Shown: positions 1 through 7,684, numbered from the stretch's first letter. The stretch: 18,251 nucleotides of DNA from Pseudomonadota bacterium (GCA_014381795.1 JACNKY010000182.1:1-18251); one strand, 5' to 3'. Numbers and translations are program-made. The notes: a model not told the origin generated them from the letters alone.

Positions 1-565
1 CGGGAGCTTTCAGATAACCGACATAATCATCCATTTCTATTTGCTCTTTGACCCAATTTGGCATTTCGGAGGCAAGTCCTTTACCGCAGACATCGCCTTC
101 GAAAGGTGCCCCCATTTCCAAAATATCAAAATCGACCGTTTTAGTTGCAATGGATTGTTGCAAACGTGCATTGTAGTCTGCCTGTGCCAGATCAATCCAT
201 TTTATTTTTGCACCCGTATACTTCTCCCAGGGTTTCAGAAATCCTCTGAACAGGAAGTTGTGCAAATTCTGATTGTTCAGACCCATGAAGGTTAATTCTA
301 CACCGTCAAATTCACCCTTTGAAACTCGTGCCTTTGTCGGATTAAGGCACATTGCACCGACTTTCTGCCAGTCTGAATCTGTAGGCGAACCTTTACCTAC
401 TCCGGGTATTCTCAGGATGTCTCTCCTGACGTTTGCAGCCGATGCACTCTTGGGAAAGAGTCCGATTCCTGCAGCTGAACCGGCTGCAATTGCACTTGCT
501 CCAGCTACAACCGTCGATGCGTCTTTAACAAACTGACGACGGTTTATTATTTTTTTGTTTTTCAT
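1..565 (-). CDS. ABC sugar transporter substrate-binding protein, family 1, Tat-exported (3' part cut by window edge)
   Basis: Reading back from an ATG at 565 gives 188 open codons that run off the left edge without a stop. The N-terminus has a twin-arginine signal: NRRQFVKDAS at residues 8-17, then an Ala/Gly-rich hydrophobic stretch ending near PKSASA, about residue 45. The mature part (ELTFMGLNNQNLHNFL, then KPWEKYTGAKIKWIDLAQADY and the repeated-search segment ending in FDILEMGAP) matches the opening of family 1 (CUT1-type) extracellular solute-binding proteins. An AGGAG ribosome binding site lies 5 nt before the ATG. It would capture a sugar or oligosaccharide in the periplasm for an importer encoded beyond the edge. 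It is separated from the upstream gene by 221 bp with tandem hairpins, so it probably starts its own transcript. The family assignment is good; the substrate is unknown. Confidence 0.85.
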   Translation of the reverse strand, partial: MKNKKIINRRQFVKDASTVVAGASAIAAGSAAGIGLFPKSASAANVRRDILRIPGVGKGSPTDSDWQKVGAMCLNPTKARVSKGEFDGVELTFMGLNNQNLHNFLFRGFLKPWEKYTGAKIKWIDLAQADYNARLQQSIATKTVDFDILEMGAPFEGDVCGKGLASEMPNWVKEQIEMDDYVGYLKAP

Positions 566-659
566 CTTGCTCCTATTAAATTTAAACTAACAATCATTTG
601 CAGTACCGGACAGTACATTTTGCACAAGGCGAAATATGACACAAATGTTTGCTCAAAAC

Positions 660-735
660 CACTTCTGCGCTTAGCGCAGAAGTGTAAAACCAATCGCATT
701 GCGATTGGTTAACAACCGGACAACCCCGTTGTTAA
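660..735 (-). repeat. Tandem array of stem-loops
   Basis: There are two perfect inverted repeats in a row. The first is 660-684, an 11-bp stem with a 3-nt loop. The second is 688-710, a 10-bp stem (AACCAATCGC with its complement) with a 3-nt loop. A third, weaker one at 709-735 has 8-bp outer arms TTAACAAC/GTTGTTAA and shares bases with the second. Read on the minus strand, the second hairpin is followed by TTTTAC and the first by GGTTTTGAG. They could therefore act as terminators or 3'-end stabilisers of the operon ending at 787. The U-runs are short, so an extragenic palindromic repeat family is an equally good reading. Confidence 0.7.
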
Positions 736-786
736 AGGCTTAAAGTTTTAGTTTCCTCTCAAGTATCAAATTAATTTTGTACCACG

Positions 787-1857
787 CTATATCAAAAACT
801 GACCTTTTTCAATGGTTTTTTTCCCATCTAGATACAGCACCCCTTTTTCCCGTAAATCTTTAATAAGATCCCAGTGAAAAGCGGATTGATTAATTCCGCC
901 ACATTCCGGATAAGCTCGTCCCAGAGCTATATGAACGGTCCCGCCTATCTTTTCATCAAAAAGCAAATCATAACAGTAGCGACTGATTCCGTAATTTGCA
1001 CCAACTCCAAACTCGCCAATTCTCTTGGCACCATTGTCCATTTCAAGGAGTTCCAGGAGTAGTGCTTCGTTCTTGTCAGCGGAAGCCTCCACCACTTCGC
1101 CCTTGGAAAAACTCAAACGGATACCTTCGATAAACTGTCCGGCAAAAACTGCGGGAAATTCAAATGTAATGTATCCTTCCGCACTGTCATCTGTAGGAGC
1201 GGTATAGATTTCACCACCGGGCATGTTAATGTGTCCGTCGTCAATCAGGTATTTTCGTCCTGTTGTTTTGAAACTAAGATCAGTACCCGTGCCGACAATT
1301 CGGACCTCTTCGGTAGTTTGCATGAATTCCCTGATTGCATCGTAACGGTTGCTTTCTTCCTGCCAGTCAAGCAGTGTTGCATTGAAGAAAAACTCCATCA
1401 TTTCGTCTGTACTCAATTCTGCCTGTTGAGCAAATGCAGCGTTTGGAACCCGTACTAGGACCCAGCGTGTCTTTTCTGTACGCAAGGCAGAAACTTTTCC
1501 TAAAGATTTCCGGAAAGCTGTAATTCTTTCAGGTTTTATTCCGTTCAGTTCATGAGGGTTAGCTGCACCACGTAATCCAATGTAAACATCTGCCCACTGC
1601 ATCCCTTTTTGTTGTAGCTCATGTGCGCTATCGAATTGTTCAGGGTCACCGCCTTGCATCAGATCCCGCTGGAGCAGGGTGGACTGAAATTCAATATGAG
1701 GATGGGCACCAACCTTTATCACCGCTGAATGAACGGCCCGTGCTAGAGGCCAGGTGTCTGTTTCCATCATAGTGATCAGAACACGCTCTCCTGGACCGGT
1801 CGAGGTCGAGTAATTTACCAGAATATCAGCAAGTTGTTCCCAGCGAGTATCAAGCAT
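787..1857 (-). CDS. M29-family metalloaminopeptidase (AmpS/PepS-like)
   Basis: This 356-aa protein resembles M29 aminopeptidases (AmpS/AmpT/PepS), cytosolic dimetal enzymes that remove N-terminal residues from peptides. Candidate metal ligands are visible in family order: E216 in MPGGEIYTAP, E282 in IGEFGVGAN, H309 in GTVHIALG, and H328 and D330 in HWDLIKD. The family is usually about 400 aa, so this is a short member. It starts 17 nt after the BtpA-like gene. No Shine-Dalgarno sequence is visible before the ATG, which suggests translation coupled to the gene before it. As the last gene of the sugar cluster its peptide-cleaving role there is unclear; M29-like proteins in such settings might act on another amide or ester substrate (inference). 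The family call is firm and the substrate unknown. Confidence 0.85.
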   Translation of the reverse strand: MLDTRWEQLADILVNYSTSTGPGERVLITMMETDTWPLARAVHSAVIKVGAHPHIEFQSTLLQRDLMQGGDPEQFDSAHELQQKGMQWADVYIGLRGAANPHELNGIKPERITAFRKSLGKVSALRTEKTRWVLVRVPNAAFAQQAELSTDEMMEFFFNATLLDWQEESNRYDAIREFMQTTEEVRIVGTGTDLSFKTTGRKYLIDDGHINMPGGEIYTAPTDDSAEGYITFEFPAVFAGQFIEGIRLSFSKGEVVEASADKNEALLLELLEMDNGAKRIGEFGVGANYGISRYCYDLLFDEKIGGTVHIALGRAYPECGGINQSAFHWDLIKDLREKGVLYLDGKKTIEKGQFLI

Positions 1858-1874
1858 ATAAACGTTTTGATAAA

Positions 1875-2675
1875 TCAGTGTAAAGTTTCAACTTTATCCA
1901 TAAATTTCCGGACTCGCTCCGGATCAACAGCACTCCAAGTATCACCGTTATATTTGAGGTGTGAGCCGATGACGCAACCGTCGGTGAGCGAAAAAATTTC
2001 GGCAACAGTGTCTATGGTTACTCCGGTATTGGCTAATAACGGTGTGTCCGGAAGGGCCTCACGGACTTCTCTCAACTCTGTTTGATTTACGCCCATTCCG
2101 GTCATTGGCCCGGAGACACAAATCACATCGGCCTTTGAGGAAAACACCGCGCTTTTGGCCTTGACGGCTAAAGGCCTGGTATCAAGTGAGGTGGCAAATT
2201 CTGCATTGATATTGAAAAGCATTTGCAAATCGGAACGTCCTTGTGAGGCCCTCAAACGCGCAGCTCCGGCACAGTCCGGTGCCCAAAGTCCCATGTCAGA
2301 GGCATAAACACCGGTGAATATTTCACGTGCAAAATTGGCTTCGGTTGCGACAGCTAAAGCCACTGTAGCTACTGGATCCCACAGGTAATTCACGCCGAAT
2401 GGAACCTTTAATATTGATTTAACCTCCCCTATAACTGACGCAAGTGCTGCCAATCCTTCAGGTGGAGCCTTTAGCACATACGGGCGATCAAATTCGTTGC
2501 CAAACATTACTGCGTCTACTCCACCTGATTGTAAGGCTTCAAGATCGGCGATTACGGAAGCGATAATTTTAGTCATTCCGGAGGCAGTATCATAATCCGG
2601 AGAACCAGGCAAGGCTGCAATATGCACCATAGCCACCACAGTTTTACGGCCAAATTGTATTATTTTATCAGACAT
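1875..2675 (-). CDS. BtpA/SgcQ-family TIM-barrel protein
   Basis: This 266-aa protein has the hallmarks of the BtpA/SgcQ family: an opening VAMVHIAALPGSPDYD at about residues 14-29, GVDAVMFGNEFDRPY, the segment GVNYLWDPVATVALAVA, and a C-terminal PLLANTGVT...GCVIGSHLKYNG phosphate-loop-like region. BtpA was named from cyanobacterial photosystem I biogenesis, while SgcQ lies in an E. coli sugar operon; the biochemical role is poorly defined. The start is firm: the kinase before it ends in TAA immediately followed by this ATG, and GGAG sits 9 nt upstream inside the end of the kinase gene. That zero spacing implies coupled synthesis and joint function with the kinase. An aldolase, epimerase or nucleosidase-like role on the kinase product is possible but is inference. 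Confidence 0.85.
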   Translation of the reverse strand: MSDKIIQFGRKTVVAMVHIAALPGSPDYDTASGMTKIIASVIADLEALQSGGVDAVMFGNEFDRPYVLKAPPEGLAALASVIGEVKSILKVPFGVNYLWDPVATVALAVATEANFAREIFTGVYASDMGLWAPDCAGAARLRASQGRSDLQMLFNINAEFATSLDTRPLAVKAKSAVFSSKADVICVSGPMTGMGVNQTELREVREALPDTPLLANTGVTIDTVAEIFSLTDGCVIGSHLKYNGDTWSAVDPERVRKFMDKVETLH

Positions 2676-4181
2676 TTAGTTCTCCAAATTATTGCGGATG
2701 TTTCTCAAGCCTACATAACTTGCTTTGTATGCTTCATAAAACGGTTGGTATTCAGCGTTCACCTGCGAGTTTGGCTCAATCACGCGATCAAATTGTACCA
2801 TTTTTTCAACTGCTGTAGGAATGTCTTCGTATATCTCTGCTCCAACTGCGGCAAGAATAGCACATCCCAGCAAAGGTGCATCAGGATTTTTGGTGAGGAT
2901 CAATGGCAAGTTTGAAACATCGGAATGGATTTGAAGCCACAATTCGGAATGTGTTGCTCCTCCGGAAACGACAATGCTCTCGGGGAAAAATCCGTTAGTA
3001 CGCATGGATTCCAAAATCAGTTCACTGCCAAAAGCTACCCCTTCAATCGCTGCCCGAAAAAGATGCTCTCTACCATGTTTGAGAGTTAAACCATGGAAAG
3101 CCCCACGCGAATTTGGATCTGTATGTGGTGTTCGATTTCCTTGAAAATGCTCCTGAACAATTAAGTTTTCAGACCCTGGAGGAAGTTTCGAAGCATCTAG
3201 GTTGAGTGCTTCATAATCTGACTCGCCAAACAAATTTTTGAGCCAGTTAATTACAGAACCGGTTGAAGTCTGTCCGCCTTCTACAGTGTACAATCCCGGT
3301 AAAAGTGCATCTGCATAAGTACCCCAAATGCCCGTTCCGTGAAATGGTTTTTCACTCAATCCCAGATGAAGATGAGAAGATCCGGTAATGAGTGCAAGGT
3401 TTCCTGTTTTGACGACACCAAGACCGATCATGCCGATTTGCGCGTCCGCACCACCTTGGACGACGGGTAAATCAGGAGTTAAGCCAAGGTGTCCTGCTGC
3501 TCTTGGGGTTAGACGTCCAACCAATTCTCCTAGTCGAAATACATCCTGAGGCCACTTTTCGGCAAGTTCGACTAAATCGAGTTTTTCCAATAACGATTTT
3601 GGCACTCCTTCTCTGGAATAATCACAATGCCATCGAGTAGAAACATTGTTGATACTGGCACCCAAACGACCCGTGAGGTGCAGATTGATGTAATCCTGAT
3701 ATTCGCAAATTGTGACTGCACGATCAAAATTTTTCGGTTCATTCTGCTTAATCCAGAGAGCCTTGGGAATCATCCACTCTGCCGAGACTGGGCCACTGCC
3801 GTTACTGTTGATTAGCAAGGCATTATCCACTGTGGCGACCATTTGTTCTGCTTGCTCTGCACTGCGGACATCCATCCAAATCAGTGCCGGACGAACTGGA
3901 TTTCCAGAATCGTCTAGGGCCACCACGCTGCAACAAGTCGTGTCCACAGCCATTGCCGCGATCTGATCAACACTTATTTCTGAATCACTAATCGCTTTCC
4001 TGACTGACTTGCCGAGAGCATCCCACCAGTCGTTGGGGTCCTGCTCGGCCCAGCTTGGAGCGGGAAACTGAGTTGGATATGACGTTGAGGCGTAGGCAAG
4101 TGGAGTTCCTAAAACATCAAATATTCCTGCACGGAGTCCTTCTGTACCCCCATCCACTCCCAGTAAATATTTTTTACTCAT
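2676..4181 (-). CDS. FGGY-family carbohydrate kinase (pentulokinase/AraB-like)
   Basis: This 501-aa protein has the full FGGY kinase length. The N-terminal nucleotide-binding motif GVDGGTEGLRAGIFD spans residues 8-22. The probable catalytic base is D246 in VVQGGADAQIG, and the second ATP-site motif IVVSGGATHSELW spans about 403-415. The family transfers the ATP gamma-phosphate to a sugar, usually a ketose, in the cytoplasm. The DGGTEGLR opening resembles ribulokinase-type and uncharacterised FGGY proteins more than glycerol or xylulose kinases. It starts 7 nt after the SDR gene and its stop abuts the BtpA-like start. The oxidative pathway encoded nearby needs no kinase, and no sugar isomerase or phosphate aldolase is present in the window, so the substrate is open. 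Ribulokinase, rhamnulokinase-like or erythritol-type activity are alternatives. Confidence 0.88.
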   Translation of the reverse strand: MSKKYLLGVDGGTEGLRAGIFDVLGTPLAYASTSYPTQFPAPSWAEQDPNDWWDALGKSVRKAISDSEISVDQIAAMAVDTTCCSVVALDDSGNPVRPALIWMDVRSAEQAEQMVATVDNALLINSNGSGPVSAEWMIPKALWIKQNEPKNFDRAVTICEYQDYINLHLTGRLGASINNVSTRWHCDYSREGVPKSLLEKLDLVELAEKWPQDVFRLGELVGRLTPRAAGHLGLTPDLPVVQGGADAQIGMIGLGVVKTGNLALITGSSHLHLGLSEKPFHGTGIWGTYADALLPGLYTVEGGQTSTGSVINWLKNLFGESDYEALNLDASKLPPGSENLIVQEHFQGNRTPHTDPNSRGAFHGLTLKHGREHLFRAAIEGVAFGSELILESMRTNGFFPESIVVSGGATHSELWLQIHSDVSNLPLILTKNPDAPLLGCAILAAVGAEIYEDIPTAVEKMVQFDRVIEPNSQVNAEYQPFYEAYKASYVGLRNIRNNLEN

Positions 4182-4188
4182 TCAATTC

Positions 4189-4977
4189 TTACCATTTGTT
4201 GTGATCATGTCCTACCGCCCTGTCAAAATGTGTATACCCCCCATCGACGAAAACGAGCTGTCCGGTGGTATGGGAAGAACGGTCGGAAGCAAGAAAGACA
4301 ATAGTTTGTGCGATTTCTTCTGGTGTTGTTAGCCTTTTTTCAAACGGTACAATGTCAGCGATGGCTTTTTTGGCAGCTTCCGGTTTAGCTTGGGATTGGA
4401 AAAACTGCTCGTATTGATCTGTCAGGCACTCAGCAGGTATAACACAATTAACACGAATTTTATCCGGAGCCAAGGCCACTGCCCACTCTCGGGTAAGAGC
4501 ACTTATGGCGCCCTTTGCAGCGGCATATGCGGAAGTGTGCCCCTGTCCAGTTTCAGAGACCTTTGAGCCAAGGTTGACAAGACAACCAGGCCCCTTACGG
4601 AGTTGTGGCAATGCATAATGCGTCATTGCATAGACATGCAGAAGATTATTTTGCACAGAAATCATAAAATCTTCAGGAGGTGTTTCAAGACCCAAACCGT
4701 CATTAAATCCGGCATTATTCACCAGTACATCCAAGCCTCCGAACAAAGAAACCGTTTGCTCGATAGCTTTTTTGCAAGCTTCTAAATTTGTGAGGTCCGC
4801 TTCAATATAACTGACTCTGGAACCTAAGTATTTCTCCAAAGACGTTCCAGTTTCTGTATCCCGGTCGACCAACACCACTCGACAATCCTCTGCTGAAAAT
4901 GCCTCGACCGTTGCGGCACCGATGCCTTTTGCTCCACCTGTAACGAGCACAATTTTATTTCTTAGTCCTAAGTCCAT
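4189..4977 (-). CDS. SDR-family dehydrogenase, probable L-fucose (or related aldose) 1-dehydrogenase
   Basis: This 262-aa classical short-chain dehydrogenase has the NAD(P) loop TGGAKGIG at 13-20, NNAG at 87-90, and the catalytic set S138, Y151, K155 (YAAAK). D38 after the second strand (LVDRD) favours NAD+. Several stretches match what I recall of characterised L-fucose dehydrogenases from Burkholderia and Xanthomonas: the MDLGL opening, NNAGFNDGLGLE, TREWAVALAP, RVNCVIPAE and the ending LVFVDGGYTHFDRA. The expected reaction is oxidation of the sugar at C1 to the 1,5-lactone in the cytoplasm. It sits 36 nt after the FucU mutarotase, whose product it would use, and 7 nt before the kinase. L-rhamnose, L-galactose or D-arabinose are other possible substrates. 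The start has no strong ribosome site (AAGTAATAG before ATG). Confidence 0.8.
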   Translation of the reverse strand: MDLGLRNKIVLVTGGAKGIGAATVEAFSAEDCRVVLVDRDTETGTSLEKYLGSRVSYIEADLTNLEACKKAIEQTVSLFGGLDVLVNNAGFNDGLGLETPPEDFMISVQNNLLHVYAMTHYALPQLRKGPGCLVNLGSKVSETGQGHTSAYAAAKGAISALTREWAVALAPDKIRVNCVIPAECLTDQYEQFFQSQAKPEAAKKAIADIVPFEKRLTTPEEIAQTIVFLASDRSSHTTGQLVFVDGGYTHFDRAVGHDHNKW

Positions 4978-5013
4978 CTATTACTTTTATTTTAAGCCAG
5001 GTTGGTTTTTCCT

Positions 5014-5475
5014 CTACATTACATTTCCATCAGGTCCAATCACTCCTTTTGTGATCATAAAACAACCATATGGTCGACGCTCTGCGGTGGCAATGACCGC
5101 ATAAGTTTTACGAGACAATTCATAAAAACTGTGTCGTTCCACGGAATCCATCTTCCATTCTCGATCAGAATTTTCCAAAGCAATTCGATGCAAATCAGTA
5201 TGTACCTCAAGAGTGGTTTCAGGTTCTCCCACCACCTGCATATACTGAATTGGAGCTTCAATGAAACTGTCCAGTGGAAAAACAGAAAATATTGCCTGGG
5301 CAACTTCCGGAATTCCTGCGCCATCAAACCTAATCACTTCGCCGTGAACAGTTGTCGACGCCACAGAATCAGCAGGGAAATTACTGTCAACAATTGTCAG
5401 CACGTCTCCATGTCCCATAGCACGGAGAATATAAAGCAAGTTTGGATTTAATAAGGGATCAAGATTTTTTAGCAT
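5014..5475 (-). CDS. fucU: L-fucose mutarotase, RbsD/FucU family
   Basis: From the ATG at 5475 the protein has 153 residues, close to E. coli FucU (about 140). It opens MLKNLDPLLNPNLLYILRAM and then has GHGD with H22 and D24, followed by D30. The end has AERRPYGCFMITKGV, the FucU-type C-terminal signature. FucU proteins speed interconversion of the alpha and beta anomers of L-fucose (RbsD acts on ribose pyranose), feeding the correct anomer to the next enzyme. An upstream in-frame ATG at 5532 would add 19 residues that have no place in the family; GGAAA lies just before 5475, so I chose the inner start. It is followed after 36 nt by the L-fucose dehydrogenase-like gene, an order that fits the enzymatic sequence. 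Confidence 0.87.
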   Translation of the reverse strand: MLKNLDPLLNPNLLYILRAMGHGDVLTIVDSNFPADSVASTTVHGEVIRFDGAGIPEVAQAIFSVFPLDSFIEAPIQYMQVVGEPETTLEVHTDLHRIALENSDREWKMDSVERHSFYELSRKTYAVIATAERRPYGCFMITKGVIGPDGNVM

Positions 5476-5578
5476 AATGTTTCCAAGGTTTATGGTTAAT
5501 GGTTTTAGCCACAGGTTTTCGCTGAGGCACACGGATTTTATTTATGCGTCCTTTTTTGTGAAAATCTGCGACCAACTT

Positions 5579-6475
5579 CTAAAGTTGGTAGAGTCGTTCT
5601 GCATTTATGCTAAACATTTTCTCTTGAACAACAGTAGGACGAGTTGAAACAATTTCCTTAAGTGCTGCGATCCATTGAGACAAACTTGCGCCAAGGGTGC
5701 ATACTGGCCAATCTCCACCAAACACAACTCGATCTTCTCCAAAAGCTTCAAGGCAGGTATTGACTGTCGGCGCCAGAGTTTCTGCATTCCAGTCAGTTTC
5801 CGCACGAGCTACTATTCCGGAAATTTTGCAGTAGACGTTTTCAAGTTCTCCCAATTTGAAAATTCCTTTTTGCCAACTTTCCTTGGAGTGTATATAAGTG
5901 GTGTCAGAACTAGACGAACCGATTTTACGATGACCGTTGACAACGTATGGATCAGCGTTTCCACAATGGTCCAGAACAAAAGTTGTCTCCGGAACCTGAC
6001 GGCATAGCTCAACTGCATCATGAAGTTCCGCAGGACGTATGCAGATGTCAAAGAGTAAATCCCTCTTGCCCAAAGCACGAATGCTCTGCACAAATTCCGG
6101 AGTGAGGCAATATTTAGACACTTGTTCCGGATTGTGAAGAACTTGGCGCACACCTTTGATAAACGGATTGCCGGAATTAGCACCCAGAAATTCAGCAAAT
6201 CCCGGTTTTCCAGGATCAGCGGAAACGACCATACCAAGGATTAAATCCGAATCTTCCTGACAATGCGGTGTCATGTCGTCAATCTCTTTCTGCTTGTCAA
6301 CCGGATGCGCATCTACCTCCATATATACAGTCCGTCTGATTCCGGAACTTGCAGATGCTTTGAGGTAATCCGAAATTTCGAAACTGCGGTTAAGTGCCGG
6401 AACCCCTTCAACCCAGGGTAATTTTAGACGATCCAGATTCCAAAGATGCTGATGCGTGTCAATAATGTCGAGCAT
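5579..6475 (-). CDS. COG3618 amidohydrolase, probable L-fuconolactone/L-rhamnonolactone hydrolase
   Basis: This 298-aa member of amidohydrolase family 2 has IDTHQHLW at 5-12 (metal-type histidines H8 and H10), VLDHCG with H170, CKISG at 216-220, and FGGDWPVC with D255 near the C-terminus. The opening resembles characterised L-fucono-1,5-lactonases, followed by LKLPWVEGVPALNRSF. The expected reaction is hydrolysis of the sugar lactone made by the neighbouring dehydrogenase to the aldonate. It is the first gene after a 252-bp gap and is followed 103 nt later by fucU, so mutarotase, dehydrogenase and lactonase lie together. No Shine-Dalgarno sequence is visible before the ATG. The family and general activity are well supported; the exact lactone is inferred from context. 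Confidence 0.83.
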   Translation of the reverse strand: MLDIIDTHQHLWNLDRLKLPWVEGVPALNRSFEISDYLKASASSGIRRTVYMEVDAHPVDKQKEIDDMTPHCQEDSDLILGMVVSADPGKPGFAEFLGANSGNPFIKGVRQVLHNPEQVSKYCLTPEFVQSIRALGKRDLLFDICIRPAELHDAVELCRQVPETTFVLDHCGNADPYVVNGHRKIGSSSSDTTYIHSKESWQKGIFKLGELENVYCKISGIVARAETDWNAETLAPTVNTCLEAFGEDRVVFGGDWPVCTLGASLSQWIAALKEIVSTRPTVVQEKMFSINAERLYQL

Positions 6476-6525
6476 TTTGTCTATGTGAAATATCTAACTA
6501 TTTTCATTAAAGGTACTTCAGTACC

Positions 6526-6567
6526 ACAAACTAACACACCAATCCATAGGGTTCAAACGGATAATTG
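6526..6567 (+). repeat. Imperfect 42-nt repeat, copy 1
   Basis: This stretch matches 17834-17875 on the same strand without gaps at 37 of 42 positions. It begins with ACAAACTAACAC in both copies and ends with an identical GTTCAAACGGATAATTG. Similarity stops abruptly on both sides. A small hairpin, GGTAC-TTCA-GTACC at 6512-6525, abuts this copy only. It lies in the AT-rich gap before the fuconolactonase-like gene. Its function is unknown; it could be a conserved binding site, a remnant of a mobile element end, or a dispersed intergenic repeat. Confidence 0.6.
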
Positions 6568-6645
6568 TTAAAAAAGTTGTTTTTATCAGTAAACATCAAA
6601 ATAAAAGTTATAGGGTAATTTACTGAACTCAATACTATAACAATA

Positions 6646-6677
6646 ATTATACACGGATTATTAATGTTGCTGAAATA
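6646..6677 (-). promoter_or_regulatory. Possible internal promoter of the fuconolactonase-fucU sub-operon
   Basis: The gap 6476-6727 is AT-rich and has no credible gene; the 66-codon ORF in it has no family features. On the minus strand a perfect TATAAT (plus coordinates 6646-6651) lies about 170 nt before the ATG at 6475. The matching -35 region is poor (TTCAGC at roughly 18 nt). I list it because the gap is the longest inside the catabolic run and would fit an additional transcription start. Confidence 0.25.
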
Positions 6678-6727
6678 GTTAAAACGGCAATTTTTCGAGG
6701 AAAGTGGAAATGATTGAAAATGGAATC

Positions 6728-7684
6728 TCATAATTGAATCGTTTCGGTTCGATAAGCTTTTTTGGCATTTTCAGAAAAAAGTTTTCGTTGATCCTCTTTT
6801 TTGTACTGACCATCAACTAGACTCACAAAGGCTTTGTATAGGCGGTCTGCGTTCCAGCCAAAATGGTTCTCTACAGGAAAGTTAGAACCAAAGAAACAGC
6901 GGTCGATTCCAAATAAATCAATTACCCTTAAAACGGTTTCCTGAACTAATGAATTTTGTTCCCAATTCTTGTCGATATAGGAAAGCATTGAAATTTTAAT
7001 ATAGGTCTTTTCTTGTTCTGAAAAGGCTTTTAAACCGTTCCAATATACATCCTTTTTTGCAGTGAGATCATCAAGTGTTGGGCTTCCCAGATGACCGATG
7101 ATGACGGGGATTTCCTGATGTTTTTCTACCAAGCGTACAGCATCCCTGAATTGATGAGGGTTTAGCTGCAAATCATAGGACAGCGAGTGGTTTTTCAGCT
7201 CAGCATATCCTTTACGCCACTTTGGATTGCCAAGTAAATCTCCAAGCTGTTCATTTCTTGGCCACGAAGGTTCGTAATTCATGATTTGTCTAATTCCTCG
7301 AACAAGAGTGTTCTCGGCCCTTTGGGCTAGTATCTTTCCGGCATTATAATCCTCAAGAGATGCAGAAGAGACAATAATATAGCATTTATTTGAGTTATCC
7401 AATTGCTTGGAAACCCAGTTTGTTTCTGCTAGACAGGCTGCAGCAAAGCCATCCCCCGTTTTACCGACATGGCAGACACTTACGGCTTCAACAAAAGCTC
7501 CACCGTTATGTTCAAAACCGGAGCCAGCCTCAAGCATATCTTGTTCATACAAATCCCACGAATAAACAGGGTTGCCTTTAGGTGCGAAAAGCTGACTTGA
7601 ATCATGTCCGGAAAGGGAGTTTTCCGAGACATCCCACAGATGAAAGTGTGGGTCCCATATTTCCATTTGCTTACTACTTGTCAT
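6728..7684 (-). CDS. COG3618 amidohydrolase, putative sugar-lactone hydrolase (second paralogue)
   Basis: This 318-aa amidohydrolase family 2 protein has WDPHFHLWD at 10-18 (H13 and H15), IIGHLGSP with H198, KISMLSY at about 230-236, and CFFGSNFPVE at 263-272. In the last motif N268 sits where the neighbouring paralogue at 5579-6475 has the acid D255; Asn is seen there in part of the family. The start codon overlaps the end of the dehydratase gene by 4 nt (ATGA), so the two are made together. It would be expected to open the lactone that precedes the dehydratase substrate. The two paralogues differ strongly in sequence and probably in substrate. There is no visible ribosome site of its own, which fits coupling. 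Confidence 0.8.
   Translation of the reverse strand: MTSSKQMEIWDPHFHLWDVSENSLSGHDSSQLFAPKGNPVYSWDLYEQDMLEAGSGFEHNGGAFVEAVSVCHVGKTGDGFAAACLAETNWVSKQLDNSNKCYIIVSSASLEDYNAGKILAQRAENTLVRGIRQIMNYEPSWPRNEQLGDLLGNPKWRKGYAELKNHSLSYDLQLNPHQFRDAVRLVEKHQEIPVIIGHLGSPTLDDLTAKKDVYWNGLKAFSEQEKTYIKISMLSYIDKNWEQNSLVQETVLRVIDLFGIDRCFFGSNFPVENHFGWNADRLYKAFVSLVDGQYKKEDQRKLFSENAKKAYRTETIQL

Noticed and set aside
585..593. Short AAACTAACA match to the 42-nt repeat upstream of the left binding-protein gene
   Set aside because: Only nine bases match, without the conserved right end. Such a length is expected by chance in AT-rich DNA of this size.
601..616. Direct repeat CAGTAC spaced 10 bp in front of the left binding-protein gene
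   Set aside because: It is helically phased and could be an operator half-site pair, but six-base repeats are too short to support it. The same hexamer occurs elsewhere inside genes.
5002..5451. 149-codon open frame on the plus strand
   Set aside because: It lies wholly opposite the FucU gene, which has clear family motifs. Its translation has no recognisable domain.
5476..5532. Nineteen-residue extension of the FucU protein
   Set aside because: FucU/RbsD proteins begin at the MLKNLDPLL segment, and a GGAAA site precedes the inner ATG.
6531..6731. 66-codon minus-strand frame in the 252-bp gap
   Set aside because: It is AT-rich with low-complexity Phe/Asn/Ile composition, has no ribosome site, and its 3' end is only the shared 42-nt repeat. 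I treat it as non-coding.
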